The position numbers and the translations under genes are program-made. Below are positions 23,699 through 33,391 of a stretch of 64,000 nucleotides of DNA, one piece after another; positions within the stretch are counted from its first letter, which is position 1; each line of letters opens with the position of its first letter. This stretch comes from Candidatus Pelagibacter sp. RS40 (GTDB taxonomy: Bacteria; Pseudomonadota; Alphaproteobacteria; Pelagibacterales; Pelagibacteraceae). The DNA lies in the NCBI RefSeq assembly GCF_002101295.1, contig NZ_CP020778.1, forward strand, positions 496,001 through 560,000. Reading direction: 5' to 3'. The notes beneath the pieces were generated by a model. It was not told the origin of the DNA and did not search any database. It saw only the letters and a program-made list of their open reading frames with translations.

Positions 23699-24078
23699 TA
23701 AATCAAATTTCTCCCAATTAGATAAATTAAGATTGTTAATATAAATGATCCAACGATTACAATAGAACCAGTAATTTTTGTTGTTTTTAAATCAAATCCA
23801 TAACCTAAATCCATAATAATATGCCTGATCTCACTTAACATTTGAAAACTAAAAGACCAAATAACACCTACAACAAAAAATTTTCCAAAAAATGAATTTA
23901 AAAAATAGTTTACCGATTTATAAGTTTCCTCACCTAATAACAAAGAGGAAATCCACAAACATAAAAGTGAAATGACAATTATATTTATTATTCCCGTAAT
24001 TCTTGTTGTAATTGATACTAACGATGAAATATGCCATTTATAAATTTGAATATGAGGAGATAGAGGATTGTTTTCCAT
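23698..24078 (-). CDS. sdhC: Succinate dehydrogenase cytochrome b-type anchor, lacks the heme histidine
   Basis: The 126-residue anchor has the SdhC opening PLSPHIQIYKW and three membrane helices (about 29-50, 63-82 and 104-124). Quinone-site residues are kept: Ser22 and Arg26 in SITTRITG match E. coli Ser27 and Arg31. The IRHIIMDLGYG segment (84-94) matches IRHMMMDFGY. The heme b ligand, His84 in E. coli, aligns with Gln79 here, and the heme-contacting His30 aligns with Thr25. The gene lies 1 bp downstream of asd and overlaps sdhD by one base. Confidence 0.92.
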   Translation of the reverse strand: MENNPLSPHIQIYKWHISSLVSITTRITGIINIIVISLLCLWISSLLLGEETYKSVNYFLNSFFGKFFVVGVIWSFSFQMLSEIRHIIMDLGYGFDLKTTKITGSIVIVGSFILTILIYLIGRNLI

Positions 24079-24079
24079 T

Positions 24080-25075
24080 TTAATTATTATTTATAATAAC
24101 TTCTGCAATTTCGACAGAATTTAATGCCGCCCCACGAAGAAGATTATCTGAAACAATCCAGAGATTTAAACAATTTTTTTTTGATTTATCCTCTCTGATC
24201 CTAGAAATAAAAGTCTCATTTTTTCCCGTAGCCTCAATTGGTGTTACATATCCACCATTTTCTCTTTTATCTATGAGAGAACAACCTGGAGCATTATTTA
24301 AAACATCTTTAATTTTCTCTAAAGAAAATTCTTGTTCAAATTCAATATTTACAGATTCTGAATGAGATACTAAGACTGGTATTCTCACACATGTTGCCGA
24401 CAGTTCAATTCTTGCATCTAAAATTTTTTTTGTTTCATTAGTCATTTTTAATTCCTCTTTTGTATAACCATCTTCTGAAAAGTTATCAATGTGTGGAATT
24501 ATGTTAAATGCAATTTGTTTTGTAAAATTTTTTGATTTAATTTCTTTGTTTTCTAAATACATTTTAGTTTGTTGTAACAATTCATTCATTGGGGCTTTGC
24601 CTCCTCCCGAAACCGATTGGTAGGTAGATACTATAACTCTTTTAATTCTAAATAAATCATGCAAAGGCTTTAATACTAAAACTAACTGTGCTGTGGAACA
24701 ATTAGGATTGGCAATTATATTTTTTTTCATGTTCTGAATATCTTTTGCGTTTACTTGAGGAACTATTAATGGAACATCTGGATCCATTCTAAAATAACTA
24801 GAATTATCAATTACAGTTGTGTGTTTTGCAGCTTTTTCTGCATACTGTTCAGAAATTTTTCCACCTGCTGCAAAGAAAGTTATTTTTGCTTTAGTAAAAT
24901 CATAAGTCTCTAGATTTTCTATTGAATACTTTTTTCCATTGAATTCTAATTGTTTTCCAGCGCTGTTTGGTGATGCAACCAAATAGAGGTTATCAATATT
25001 TAAATTCTTTTGTTGTAAAACTTCTAAAGTTTTACGACCTACGTTTCCTGTTGCCCCTACAATTGCAATATCCAT
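24080..25075 (-). CDS. asd: Aspartate-semialdehyde dehydrogenase
   Basis: Reduces aspartyl phosphate to aspartate semialdehyde for lysine, threonine and methionine synthesis. The 331-residue protein has the NADP-binding IAIVGATGNVGRKTLEVL at the N-terminus, the catalytic cysteine in ANPNCSTAQLVLVL (about residue 130), and STYQSVSGGGKAPMNEL. The C-terminal catalytic His lies in LWIVSDNLLRGAALNSVEIAE-type sequence, with key residues D, R, G and A. It is transcribed with dmdA upstream (23-bp gap) and sdhC downstream (1 bp). Confidence 0.96.
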   Translation of the reverse strand: MDIAIVGATGNVGRKTLEVLQQKNLNIDNLYLVASPNSAGKQLEFNGKKYSIENLETYDFTKAKITFFAAGGKISEQYAEKAAKHTTVIDNSSYFRMDPDVPLIVPQVNAKDIQNMKKNIIANPNCSTAQLVLVLKPLHDLFRIKRVIVSTYQSVSGGGKAPMNELLQQTKMYLENKEIKSKNFTKQIAFNIIPHIDNFSEDGYTKEELKMTNETKKILDARIELSATCVRIPVLVSHSESVNIEFEQEFSLEKIKDVLNNAPGCSLIDKRENGGYVTPIEATGKNETFISRIREDKSKKNCLNLWIVSDNLLRGAALNSVEIAEVIINNN

Positions 25076-25098
25076 GGTATTTTTTGAATAGTTTTATA

Positions 25099-26208
25099 CT
25101 AAATAAAAGGTAAATCACAAACTTTTCCATCAAAAGCTTGATCATTAATTTTTATTTTTATTGCCTGATTAGCATTCCAATTTGGCTTATTTAGCATAGC
25201 TATTCCAATGACTTGATCAAAATAGGGTGAATAACATCCAGATCTTAATTCACCAATTAGATTATTATTTTCATCCATTATATCAATCGATTCTGTTATA
25301 TTTATTTTTTTCAAATCTAATTTTACTCCCATTAACTTTTTACTTACACCCTCAGACTTAATTTTTATCAATTTTTCTTTTCCCAAAAAATTAATATCAC
25401 TATCCACATTTACAAATTTATCAAAACCACACTCCAAGGGATTGTCATTTATATCAATATCATTTCCATAAGATAAAAGTGCACTCTCAATTCTTTCTAT
25501 TAAATTGGGACAGCCTGGTTTTACATCAAGGTCTTTACCTTTCTCAAACAAAGTATCGTATAAATCTAATCCAGATTTAGTATGTTCAACATATATTTCG
25601 TATCCACCTTGCTTAGACCAGCCTGATCGAGCAATTAAATGTTTTGTTCCTTTAAAATCATAATAATCAAATCCAAAAAACTTTAGTTGAGTAATTTTTT
25701 CACCAAATATTTTTTCCATTAATTTAAAAGATTTTGGTCCTTGAACAGCTATTATATTCACATCTGGTTCAAAAATATTTACAGAAAAATTGTTACCAAT
25801 GGCCAGTCCTTTTGCAAAAAGTAAAACATCTGAATCTGCTATAGATAGCCACCATCTATCTGAACTTAGTCTTAAAACTACTGGATCATTTATTATTCCA
25901 CCTTTGTCATCTATAATTGGACAGTAGTAACATCTACCATCTTTAGATTTTGATAGATCTCTACATGTCATAAGCTGGACTAGCTTTGCTGAATCTTTTC
26001 CATTTATCTCAACTTGTCGTTCTCCTGCAACGTCCCAAACTTGAACAGACTCTTTCAAATGATGATAGGAATCTTCAAGTGATCCGAAAGCAGCTGGTAG
26101 CAACATATGATTATATGTTGTATATGCTGTAACTCCTTGTTCTTCTATTCTAGAGGTATAAGGAGTACTTCTTAATCTTCTTGATTTAGCTATAGAGAAT
26201 GTTTTCAT
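25099..26208 (-). CDS. dmdA: Dimethylsulfoniopropionate demethylase
   Basis: Predicted to move a methyl group from dimethylsulfoniopropionate to tetrahydrofolate, giving methylmercaptopropionate and 5-methyl-THF. The 369-residue protein is a GcvT-fold aminomethyltransferase relative: [12 protein letters not shown] and [14 protein letters not shown] near the N-terminus, [21 protein letters not shown] near residue 105, AVQGPKS, and [12 protein letters not shown]. Other GcvT-fold enzymes share this outline. The DmdA call rests on overall resemblance to the SAR11 enzyme and on the adjoining DmdB- and DmdC-type genes. A stem-loop covers the bases just before its ATG. It could instead act on another methylated compound, but DMSP is the best reading. 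Confidence 0.85.
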   Translation of the reverse strand: MKTFSIAKSRRLRSTPYTSRIEEQGVTAYTTYNHMLLPAAFGSLEDSYHHLKESVQVWDVAGERQVEINGKDSAKLVQLMTCRDLSKSKDGRCYYCPIIDDKGGIINDPVVLRLSSDRWWLSIADSDVLLFAKGLAIGNNFSVNIFEPDVNIIAVQGPKSFKLMEKIFGEKITQLKFFGFDYYDFKGTKHLIARSGWSKQGGYEIYVEHTKSGLDLYDTLFEKGKDLDVKPGCPNLIERIESALLSYGNDIDINDNPLECGFDKFVNVDSDINFLGKEKLIKIKSEGVSKKLMGVKLDLKKINITESIDIMDENNNLIGELRSGCYSPYFDQVIGIAMLNKPNWNANQAIKIKINDQAFDGKVCDLPFI

Positions 26209-26209
26209 T

Positions 26210-26245
26210 TTTTAAAATTAAGAGATCTTTTCTCTTATTTTAAAA
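26210..26245 (-). promoter_or_regulatory. Stem-loop abutting the dmdA start codon
   Basis: On the minus strand, an arm TTTTAAAATAAGAGA (26245-26231) is followed by a 5-base loop and a second arm TCTCTTAATTTTAAAA (26225-26210). They pair over 15 bp with one bulged base. The structure ends one base before the ATG of dmdA (26208). No U-run follows it, so it does not look like a terminator. The only purine-rich stretch that could serve as a ribosome-binding site lies inside the arms or loop. Translational control or an RNA processing site between dmdB and dmdA is inferred. Confidence 0.5.
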
Positions 26246-26258
26246 GATTTTTCAAACA

Positions 26259-27881
26259 TTATTCCTTAGCTTTTTTTCTAAGTTCAAATTTTTGAATTTT
26301 TCCTGTTGAAGTTTTTGGTAATTCACAAAATTCAATTTTCTTTGGTACTTTAAATCCTGCTAAAGTTTCTTTACAAAAATCAATTAATTCCTTCTCGCTT
26401 GTTTCTTTATCTTGAACTTTTTCAATAAATGCACATGGAACTTCGCCCCATTTTTCGTCAGGCTTTGCAACAACTGCAGCTATTGAAACTGCTGGGTGCT
26501 TAGCTAAAGTATTTTCAATTTCAATTGAAGATATATTTTCACCCCCAGAAATAATTATATCTTTTGATCTATCTTGAATTTTTATATAGCCGTCAGGATG
26601 AGCAACAGCTAGGTCACCCGAGTGAAACCAACCTCCTGCCATAGCTTTATCTGTTGCTTCCTTATCTTTAAAATATCCTTTCATGACAACATTTCCTTTA
26701 ATCATTATTTCGCCCATTGTTTTTCCATCTTTTGGAACGGGTTCTAAGGTTTCTGGATCCATAACCATGACATCTTCTGTATTAGGGTATCTAACACCTT
26801 GACGTGCTTTAATTTCATTTTGTTTATCCTCGTCTAAATCATTCCATTGATCATTCCAAGCACACTGTAAAATATGTCCATATGTTTCAGTAAGTCCATA
26901 TACATGCATTACTTCAAAGCCTAGTGCTTGCATTTTTTTAAATATAATACTTGGAGGAGGTGCTCCTGCTGTTAGAACATATACTTTGTGACCTAACTTT
27001 TTTTGATCTTTCTCTGATGCTCCAGTAATCATATTCAACACAATTGGGGCGCCACCAAAATGTGTTATCTTATGCTCTTCGATTAATTCAAAAATTTTTT
27101 TTATGTCAATATTTCTAAGACAAACCGTTTTTCCATTTAACATTGGTATTGTCCATGGATAGCACCAACCATTACAATGAAACATTGGAACAACAGTTAA
27201 AAAATTGAGCCTAGCAGGCATATTCCACGCAACAGCACTTCCAGTAGACATTAAATATGAGCCTCTATGATGATATACAACACCTTTAGGATTTCCAGTA
27301 GTACCCGAGGTGTAACTCAATGATATTGCCTGCCACTCATCTTTGGGTCTTTTCCATTGAAAGTTTTCGTCTCCAGTGTTCAAAAATTCTTCGTATTCTT
27401 TTTCTCCAATTTTTTTTAGTAGTGATTGATCAGCAAATTTATCTTGGATATCAATTATGAGAGGTTTATTTTTAGCAGTTTCTAAAGCTTTATTCACAAC
27501 AGCATGAAATTGTCTATCTACAATTAATACTTTTGCTTCACTATGATCCAAAATATATGAGACTGTTTTTGCATCTAAACGAATATTAATTGTATTTAAT
27601 ATTCCACCAGTCATCGGAACTGAATAGTGAGCCTCAAAAATTTCAGGCGTATTACAAGCCATTACAGAGACGGTATCTCCTTCACCAATTCCAATTTTTT
27701 CTAATGCGCTCGCAAATTTTATACATCTTTTATATATTTCAGACCAAGTATATGATCTGTCTTCATAAACTATTCCTACATAATCAGGATAAATATCCTT
27801 AGCTCTTTCTAAAAAACTTAATGGAGTTAATGGAACAAAATTTGCATCGTTTTTATCAAGATTTTGATTGTATTTATTCAC
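26259..27881 (-). CDS. dmdB: Methylmercaptopropionate-CoA ligase
   Basis: Acyl-CoA synthetase of the AMP-forming class, predicted to activate methylmercaptopropionate to its CoA ester. The 540-residue protein matches the usual DmdB length. It has the AMP-binding signature LSYTSGTTGNPKGVVYHHRG near residue 190, YGLTET near residue 330, the hinge GGWFHSGDLAVAHPDGYIKI and RSKDIIISGGENISSIEIE, and the C-terminal catalytic Lys in PKTSTGKIQKFELR. Medium-chain acyl-CoA ligases share all these motifs. The specific substrate is inferred from the position between dmdC and dmdA. It directly abuts the dmdC stop with no spacer. Confidence 0.85.
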   Translation of the reverse strand: MNKYNQNLDKNDANFVPLTPLSFLERAKDIYPDYVGIVYEDRSYTWSEIYKRCIKFASALEKIGIGEGDTVSVMACNTPEIFEAHYSVPMTGGILNTINIRLDAKTVSYILDHSEAKVLIVDRQFHAVVNKALETAKNKPLIIDIQDKFADQSLLKKIGEKEYEEFLNTGDENFQWKRPKDEWQAISLSYTSGTTGNPKGVVYHHRGSYLMSTGSAVAWNMPARLNFLTVVPMFHCNGWCYPWTIPMLNGKTVCLRNIDIKKIFELIEEHKITHFGGAPIVLNMITGASEKDQKKLGHKVYVLTAGAPPPSIIFKKMQALGFEVMHVYGLTETYGHILQCAWNDQWNDLDEDKQNEIKARQGVRYPNTEDVMVMDPETLEPVPKDGKTMGEIMIKGNVVMKGYFKDKEATDKAMAGGWFHSGDLAVAHPDGYIKIQDRSKDIIISGGENISSIEIENTLAKHPAVSIAAVVAKPDEKWGEVPCAFIEKVQDKETSEKELIDFCKETLAGFKVPKKIEFCELPKTSTGKIQKFELRKKAKE

Positions 27882-29639
27882 TTAGTTAAACTTAGCACTC
27901 ATTGTGTATTTGCTACCAGAAATCGCTGATTTGTAATGACTATCAGCCCTAGGTACAATTTTATCAAAATAATAATTGCCAGTATTTATTTTATCATCAT
28001 AAAATTCTTTATTAGCTGAATGATTTTCATAACTTTTTCTTAAAACTTTTAACCAAACAAATGCTAAAGATGTATAACCAAAGTACTTCAAATAATCATT
28101 GCATGATGCGCTAATGTCATCTTTTGGTGTATTGCCCTCTGGATCCATCCATTTGGTAAAGTCTATTAGGATATCTTTTAAATTTTCTAAAATTAATGTT
28201 TTATCTTTAATTTTATCAATTGATTTACAAAGCTTAATTTCTTCATCAATTAAAGATAAAAAATTAGTAAATATATTTTTTTGGCTGACTTTTCTAAATA
28301 CAAAATCTATGGCTTGAACGGAATTTGTACCTTCGTAGATAGGGGTAATTCTGTTATCTCTGAATAATTGTTCTATACCTTGATCTTTGGTATATCCGTA
28401 TCCACCAAATATTTGAATAGCCTCATTAGTAATATCCATCGCCATATCGGTAAAAAAAGACTTAATAACAGGAGTCATTAATGAAACCATTTCACCCGCT
28501 TTTTTTTTAACATTCTGGTCGTTATGATTTAAACTGACATCAATTTGTTGTGCCATCCAAAACGATAAGGCTCTTTCTCCCTCAATAATCGATTTCATAT
28601 TCATTAAACTTCTTCTAATATCAGCGTGCTGAATTATTAAGTCTGTATCCCCATTTTTATTTTCATTTGACTTGCCTTGTTTTCTCTCTTTTGCATAACT
28701 TAAGGCAGTTTGATAAGCTGTTTCTGAAATTCCTAAACCTTGAATTCCGACAATAATTCTCTCTAAATTCATCATAGTAAACATTGAGTTTAGTCCTTTA
28801 TTTTCAGGACCAATCATATAACCTTTCGCTTCATCAAAACTTAGTACACAAGTTGCTGAACCTTTAATTCCCATTTTAGATTCAATAGACACTGTATTAA
28901 CTCCGTTTCTCGAACCTACTGAACCATCATCATTTATTTCATACTTAGGAACTAGAAATAAACTTATACCTCTTGTGCCTTTAGGTGCATCTGTTGTTCT
29001 AGCTAAAACTAAATGAATTATATTTTCTGTTAGATCGTGATCACCAGAAGTTATAAAAATTTTTTGTCCACTTATCTTGTAGCCGTTTCCATTTTTTACA
29101 GCCTTTGTTTTTATAAGTCCTAAATCCGTACCACACTGAGGTTCTGTCAAACACATTGTACCGCTCCACTTCCCCTCTACTATTTTAGGAAGATATTTAT
29201 TTTTAATCTCTTCTGATCCATGAGTTTTAAGACAGTTATAAGCTCCAATACTCAATTCGCTGTAAAGTTTAAATGACAAGCTAGAAGAAGACAACATTTC
29301 ATCGAAAAATGCACTGACAGTTTTTGGCATTCCTTGTCCGCCATACTCAGGGTCACAAGATAAAGATACCCACCCATCTTCTATAAATTTTGAATACACT
29401 TCTTTATAACCTGGAGGTGTTCTTACAACTCCATTTTCGTAAATGCATGGTTTTTCATCACCAACTTTTGCTAATGGAAGAATTAAATCCTGATTTATTT
29501 TCGCAGCCTCTTCTAATATATTTTTTACTAGGTCTGATGTAACTTCTTTGTTTTTTTCTATTTCGTTATATTCTTTATTGTCTTTTAGATGTTCAAAAAG
29601 AAACATCATATCGTCTATGGGAGCTGAATAAATTGTCAT
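27882..29639 (-). CDS. dmdC: Methylmercaptopropionyl-CoA dehydrogenase
   Basis: FAD-dependent acyl-CoA dehydrogenase predicted to oxidise methylmercaptopropionyl-CoA to methylthioacryloyl-CoA. The 585-residue protein belongs to the long subfamily (about 600 residues) with an extra C-terminal domain. Visible are MCLTEPQCGTDLGLIKTKA, KISGQKIFITSGDHDLTENI, the FAD-binding QIFGGYGYTKDQGIEQLFRD, and the catalytic Glu region PIYEGTNSVQA (about residues 440-450). It follows leuB by 29 bp and is immediately upstream of dmdB. A dmdD-type hydratase is not in the window. Confidence 0.86.
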   Translation of the reverse strand: MTIYSAPIDDMMFLFEHLKDNKEYNEIEKNKEVTSDLVKNILEEAAKINQDLILPLAKVGDEKPCIYENGVVRTPPGYKEVYSKFIEDGWVSLSCDPEYGGQGMPKTVSAFFDEMLSSSSLSFKLYSELSIGAYNCLKTHGSEEIKNKYLPKIVEGKWSGTMCLTEPQCGTDLGLIKTKAVKNGNGYKISGQKIFITSGDHDLTENIIHLVLARTTDAPKGTRGISLFLVPKYEINDDGSVGSRNGVNTVSIESKMGIKGSATCVLSFDEAKGYMIGPENKGLNSMFTMMNLERIIVGIQGLGISETAYQTALSYAKERKQGKSNENKNGDTDLIIQHADIRRSLMNMKSIIEGERALSFWMAQQIDVSLNHNDQNVKKKAGEMVSLMTPVIKSFFTDMAMDITNEAIQIFGGYGYTKDQGIEQLFRDNRITPIYEGTNSVQAIDFVFRKVSQKNIFTNFLSLIDEEIKLCKSIDKIKDKTLILENLKDILIDFTKWMDPEGNTPKDDISASCNDYLKYFGYTSLAFVWLKVLRKSYENHSANKEFYDDKINTGNYYFDKIVPRADSHYKSAISGSKYTMSAKFN

Positions 29640-29668
29640 AATTATTTTAACAAATTAAATTAAAATAT

Positions 29669-30778
29669 TTAATTTTGCAAACAGGCAATGATTGCATCAC
29701 CCATTTGTGAGGTGGATACTTCCTTAGTGCCTTGAGACATAATATCTTTTGTTCTTAAACCCTTGTCTAAAACGTCCTGAACTGATTTTTCTAACAAATC
29801 AGCTTCTTTATCTAAATCAAGAGAATATCTTAATGCCATTGCAAAACTTAATATAGTAGCAATAGGATTTGCAAGACCTTTACCAGCGATATCCGGAGCT
29901 GAACCATGAATAGGTTCATACATTGCTCTCATTTCGCCATCTTTATTTTTTGCACCAAGTGATGCTGAGGGTAATAATCCAAGAGATCCTGTTAACATGG
30001 AAGCTTCATCCGAAAGCATATCGCCAAATAAATTATCTGTTACAATAACATCAAATTGTTTAGGATTTCTAAGTAATTGCATAGCACAGTTATCAGCTAA
30101 CATATGACTTAATTCTACATCTTTATATTCTCTATCATGTAAAGCTTGAACATCTTCTTTCCAAAGCAATCCTGCCTCCATGACATTTGATTTTTCACAT
30201 GATGTTACTTTGTTCTTTCGTTTTCTAGCAAGATCAAAAGCTACTTTTGCAACTCTTTCTATTTCACTCGTTGTATATGTATGAGTATTTATTCCTTTTC
30301 TCTCTCCATTATCTATTGGTTTAATACCTCGAGGTTCTCCAAAGTAAATTCCACCGGTCAGCTCTCTTACAATCATGATGTCTAGACCAGAAACTATTTC
30401 TGGCTTTAGAGTAGAAGCATCGACTAATTGCTTAAAGCAGATTGCAGGTCTTAAATTTGCAAAAAGTTTAAGTTCCTTTCTTAATTTTAGTAAAGCTCTT
30501 TCAGGTTTTTTTGAAAATTCTAGATTATCCCATTTAGGACCACCTACAGCTCCTAAAATAACCGCCTCACACTCTAATGCTTTATAAAAAACCTCATCTG
30601 TAATTGGAGTACCATGCTTATCATATGATGCCCCGCCAGCTAAATCTTCATCAATTTCGAAGTCTAAAGATTTATTTGTGTTAAACCAATTTATAATTTT
30701 TTTGACTTCAGCAATTACTTCAGGACCAATACCATCACCTGGAAGCAACAGAAATTTTCTTTTTTTAATTTTAATCAT
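29669..30778 (-). CDS. leuB: 3-isopropylmalate dehydrogenase
   Basis: NAD-dependent oxidative decarboxylation of 3-isopropylmalate in leucine synthesis. The 369-residue protein has [14 protein letters not shown] near the N-terminus, [28 protein letters not shown] near residue 145, and the metal-binding [20 protein letters not shown] at about 245-264. [18 protein letters not shown] completes the family signature. Its ATG overlaps the leuD 3' end by 8 bp. Confidence 0.97.
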   Translation of the reverse strand: MIKIKKRKFLLLPGDGIGPEVIAEVKKIINWFNTNKSLDFEIDEDLAGGASYDKHGTPITDEVFYKALECEAVILGAVGGPKWDNLEFSKKPERALLKLRKELKLFANLRPAICFKQLVDASTLKPEIVSGLDIMIVRELTGGIYFGEPRGIKPIDNGERKGINTHTYTTSEIERVAKVAFDLARKRKNKVTSCEKSNVMEAGLLWKEDVQALHDREYKDVELSHMLADNCAMQLLRNPKQFDVIVTDNLFGDMLSDEASMLTGSLGLLPSASLGAKNKDGEMRAMYEPIHGSAPDIAGKGLANPIATILSFAMALRYSLDLDKEADLLEKSVQDVLDKGLRTKDIMSQGTKEVSTSQMGDAIIACLQN

Positions 30779-31376
30779 TGAAAATCCAAGGTTTTGAAGA
30801 CTTTAGTTTTTTTTCAAAGGAGTCAATTTTGTCTGATTTCTCTAGAGATAAAGCAATGTCATCTAAACCCTCAATTAAACATTTTTTTTTGAACTCATCT
30901 AACTCAAATTTTATTTCATTATTACCAAAAACTATTTTTTGATCTTTAAGATCAATCAAAATTTTTTCCTTTCTGGTTGAATACTCTGAAATTTGTTTTA
31001 TTTGCTCTTCACTGATGGTGATTGGTAAAATTCCATTTTTGAAACAGTTATTATAGAATATATCAGCATAGCTTGAGCTAATTACGCAAGTAATACCAAA
31101 ATCTAATAAAGCCCATGGTGCATGTTCTCTTGATGAACCGCAGCCAAAATTTTTACCAGCTATTAAAATTTTAGAATTTGTATAAGGTTCGTTATTAAGT
31201 ATAAAATTTTCAATTTCTTTACCTGTTTCATCATATCTCATTTCAAAGAAAAGGTTTTTTCCTAAACCAGTCCTTTTAATTGTTTTTAAAAACTGTTTTG
31301 GGATTATCATATCTGTATCAATATTAACTATTGGAAGATATGCGGGTATACTCTCTAACGTATCAAATTTTTTCAT
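30771..31376 (-). CDS. leuD: 3-isopropylmalate dehydratase small subunit
   Basis: Works with LeuC to isomerise 2- to 3-isopropylmalate. The 201-residue protein has the swivelling-domain motifs [17 protein letters not shown] (about 16-32), [17 protein letters not shown] (about 73-89) and [19 protein letters not shown]. The ATG overlaps the leuC stop by one base. The genomic order leuC-leuD-leuB is a simple leucine operon without leuA. Confidence 0.97.
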   Translation of the reverse strand: MKKFDTLESIPAYLPIVNIDTDMIIPKQFLKTIKRTGLGKNLFFEMRYDETGKEIENFILNNEPYTNSKILIAGKNFGCGSSREHAPWALLDFGITCVISSSYADIFYNNCFKNGILPITISEEQIKQISEYSTRKEKILIDLKDQKIVFGNNEIKFELDEFKKKCLIEGLDDIALSLEKSDKIDSFEKKLKSSKPWIFND

Positions 31377-32779
31377 TAATTTTCGTACTTTCTTACATCA
31401 TCCAAATTTCCAGATATTGCAGCAGCAGCTGCCATACCTGGGCTAACTAAATGAGTTCTTCCACCTCTTCCTTGTCTTCCCTCAAAATTTCTATTTGAGG
31501 TCGAGGCACACCTTTCTTCAGGCTTAAGTTTATCGGCATTCATAGCAAGGCACATCGAACAACCCGGCTCTCTCCACTCAAAACCAGATTGCTTAAAAAT
31601 TTTATCTAAACCTTCTTGCTCTGCTTGTTCTTTTACTAACCCAGAGCCAGGCACAATAATAGCATTAACGTGTGAAGCAATTTTCTTATCTTTTAAAATT
31701 TTAGCAGCATCTCTGAGGTCCTCTATTCTTCCATTTGTACAGCTGCCTATAAATACTTTATCAATTTTAATATCTTTAATGTTAGTATTAGGTTTTAAAC
31801 CCATATAATTTAAAGATCTTGTAATTGAGTTTTTTCTATCCTCATCATTTTCATTATCAGGATTAGGAACTTTGCCATCTATTTCAACAACGTCTTGGGG
31901 TGATGTACCCCATGTAACCATTGGTTTTATTTCAGCGCCATCCAATGTTATCTCTTTATCAAAGTGAGCATTCTTATCAGTTTTCAATTTACTCCAATAC
32001 TCAATAGCTTTGTCCCAACTTTCACCTTTCGGTGACATTGGTTTCCCCTTCAGATAATTAAAAATTTTTGTGTCAGGTTCGATAAGGCCAGCTCTTGCCC
32101 CTCCCTCTATGGTCATATTGCAAATTGTCATTCTTTGCTCGACACTTAAACTTGAAATTAAATTTCCTGCGTACTCAATTACATATCCTGTTCCACCTGC
32201 GGTACCAATTTTACCAATTATTTGAAGAATTACGTCTTTTGATGTTACACCTATAGGTAAACTACCATTTACATTTATTCTAAAATTTTTAGATTTTTTT
32301 TGAACTAAGGTTTGTGTTGCGAGCACATGTTCAACTTCAGAAGTACCTATTCCAAACGCTAAAGCACCAAATGCACCATGTGTAGCAGTATGACTATCAC
32401 CACAGACAATTATGTTTCCTGGTTGGGTAAAGCCTTGTTCAGGACCAATTATATGAACAATACCTTGTCTCTTATCATCCATTCCAAATAATTGGATACC
32501 AAATTCCTTACAATTTTTCTCAAGAGTTTCTACCTGAATTCTCGAATCCTCGTCTGAAATTCCTTTAGATCTATCTGTAGTTGGAACATTATGATCTGCA
32601 ACCGCAAGTGTTAATCTAGGTTGCCTTACTTTCCTGTTTGTATTTCTCAGACCCTCAAATGCTTGGGGACTGGTTACCTCATGAATTAAATGTCTGTCGA
32701 CAAATAGTAGAGATGTACCATCATCTTGTTCATGAACAAGATGCTCTTCCCAAATTTTATCGTAAATAGTTTGTGACAT
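31376..32779 (-). CDS. leuC: 3-isopropylmalate dehydratase large subunit
   Basis: Aconitase-family iron-sulfur subunit of isopropylmalate isomerase. The 467-residue protein has [18 protein letters not shown] at about 28-45, [19 protein letters not shown] near residue 125, and the [4Fe-4S] ligands in [12 protein letters not shown] and [11 protein letters not shown] (about C346, C407 and C410). The C-terminal [17 protein letters not shown] is typical. It starts 11 bp downstream of the rplS stop. I see no leader peptide or attenuator. Confidence 0.97.
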   Translation of the reverse strand: MSQTIYDKIWEEHLVHEQDDGTSLLFVDRHLIHEVTSPQAFEGLRNTNRKVRQPRLTLAVADHNVPTTDRSKGISDEDSRIQVETLEKNCKEFGIQLFGMDDKRQGIVHIIGPEQGFTQPGNIIVCGDSHTATHGAFGALAFGIGTSEVEHVLATQTLVQKKSKNFRINVNGSLPIGVTSKDVILQIIGKIGTAGGTGYVIEYAGNLISSLSVEQRMTICNMTIEGGARAGLIEPDTKIFNYLKGKPMSPKGESWDKAIEYWSKLKTDKNAHFDKEITLDGAEIKPMVTWGTSPQDVVEIDGKVPNPDNENDEDRKNSITRSLNYMGLKPNTNIKDIKIDKVFIGSCTNGRIEDLRDAAKILKDKKIASHVNAIIVPGSGLVKEQAEQEGLDKIFKQSGFEWREPGCSMCLAMNADKLKPEERCASTSNRNFEGRQGRGGRTHLVSPGMAAAAAISGNLDDVRKYEN

Positions 32780-32790
32780 TTAGAAAAATA

Positions 32791-33390
32791 TTATTTTTTC
32801 TCTGCGGGACTTTCTTGTTTTTGCTCCTCTTTTTTAATTTCTTCTTTTGGAGCTTCTGCTACTGCCTCTTTTTTAACTTCTTCTTTTGGAGCTTCTGCTA
32901 CTACTTCTTTTTTAGCTGCATCGGAGCTTGCATCAGATTTTGGAACTTCTTTTGAATTCTCATCTGTTGCTGGCAAAACATTTTCTTCAGTTACTTGTTG
33001 AATTTTTGTTTCTATATCAATTCCAATTTTCTTTTTAATCTTTTCAGCTATTCTTGCTGATTTACCTGTTCTATCTCTTAGATAATAAAGTTTTGCTCTT
33101 CTTACCTTTCCAGATCTTACAACTTTAATTGTATCAACAATTGGACTGTACAATGCAAATGTTCTCTCAACACCTTCACCAAATGAAATTTTTCTAACAG
33201 TAAAAGATGAGTTTATATCTCTATTTTTTTTTGCAATACACACTCCTTCAAAATACTGTATTCTGTCTCTTTTACCTTCGGTAATTCTTACTCCAACTTT
33301 TACTATATCTCCTGGAAAAAAATCAGGATGTTTTCTCTCAGAAACAATTTTTTTTACAATGGATTGATTGATTTCTTCAATATTTTTCAT
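32791..33390 (-). CDS. rplS: Ribosomal protein L19 with charged C-terminal tail
   Basis: Large-subunit protein at the subunit interface. Residues 1-122 form the normal L19 core ([60 protein letters not shown]). Residues 123-199 are a low-complexity Lys/Glu/Ala tail, making the protein 199 residues against about 115-130 in most bacteria. The tail includes a tandem 13-residue repeat beginning [12 protein letters not shown]. It follows trmD by 1 bp in the rpsP-trmD-rplS operon. Confidence 0.95.
   Translation of the reverse strand: MKNIEEINQSIVKKIVSERKHPDFFPGDIVKVGVRITEGKRDRIQYFEGVCIAKKNRDINSSFTVRKISFGEGVERTFALYSPIVDTIKVVRSGKVRRAKLYYLRDRTGKSARIAEKIKKKIGIDIETKIQQVTEENVLPATDENSKEVPKSDASSDAAKKEVVAEAPKEEVKKEAVAEAPKEEIKKEEQKQESPAEKK
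32830..32913 (-). repeat. 39-bp tandem repeat inside the rplS tail
   Basis: Two head-to-tail 39-bp units at 32830-32868 and 32869-32907 differ at only three positions, and the start of a third unit follows. On the coding strand each encodes 13 residues of the form [15 protein letters not shown] (residues 160-172 and 173-185 of L19). The unit is a multiple of three, so copy-number change would keep the frame. Confidence 0.9.
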
Positions 33391-33391
33391 T

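Noticed and set aside
25076-25098. SAM-responsive riboswitch linked to the DMSP/methyl genes
   Set aside because: The spacers around dmdA and asd are 23-50 bp, too short, and the dmdA hairpin lacks any SAM riboswitch core.
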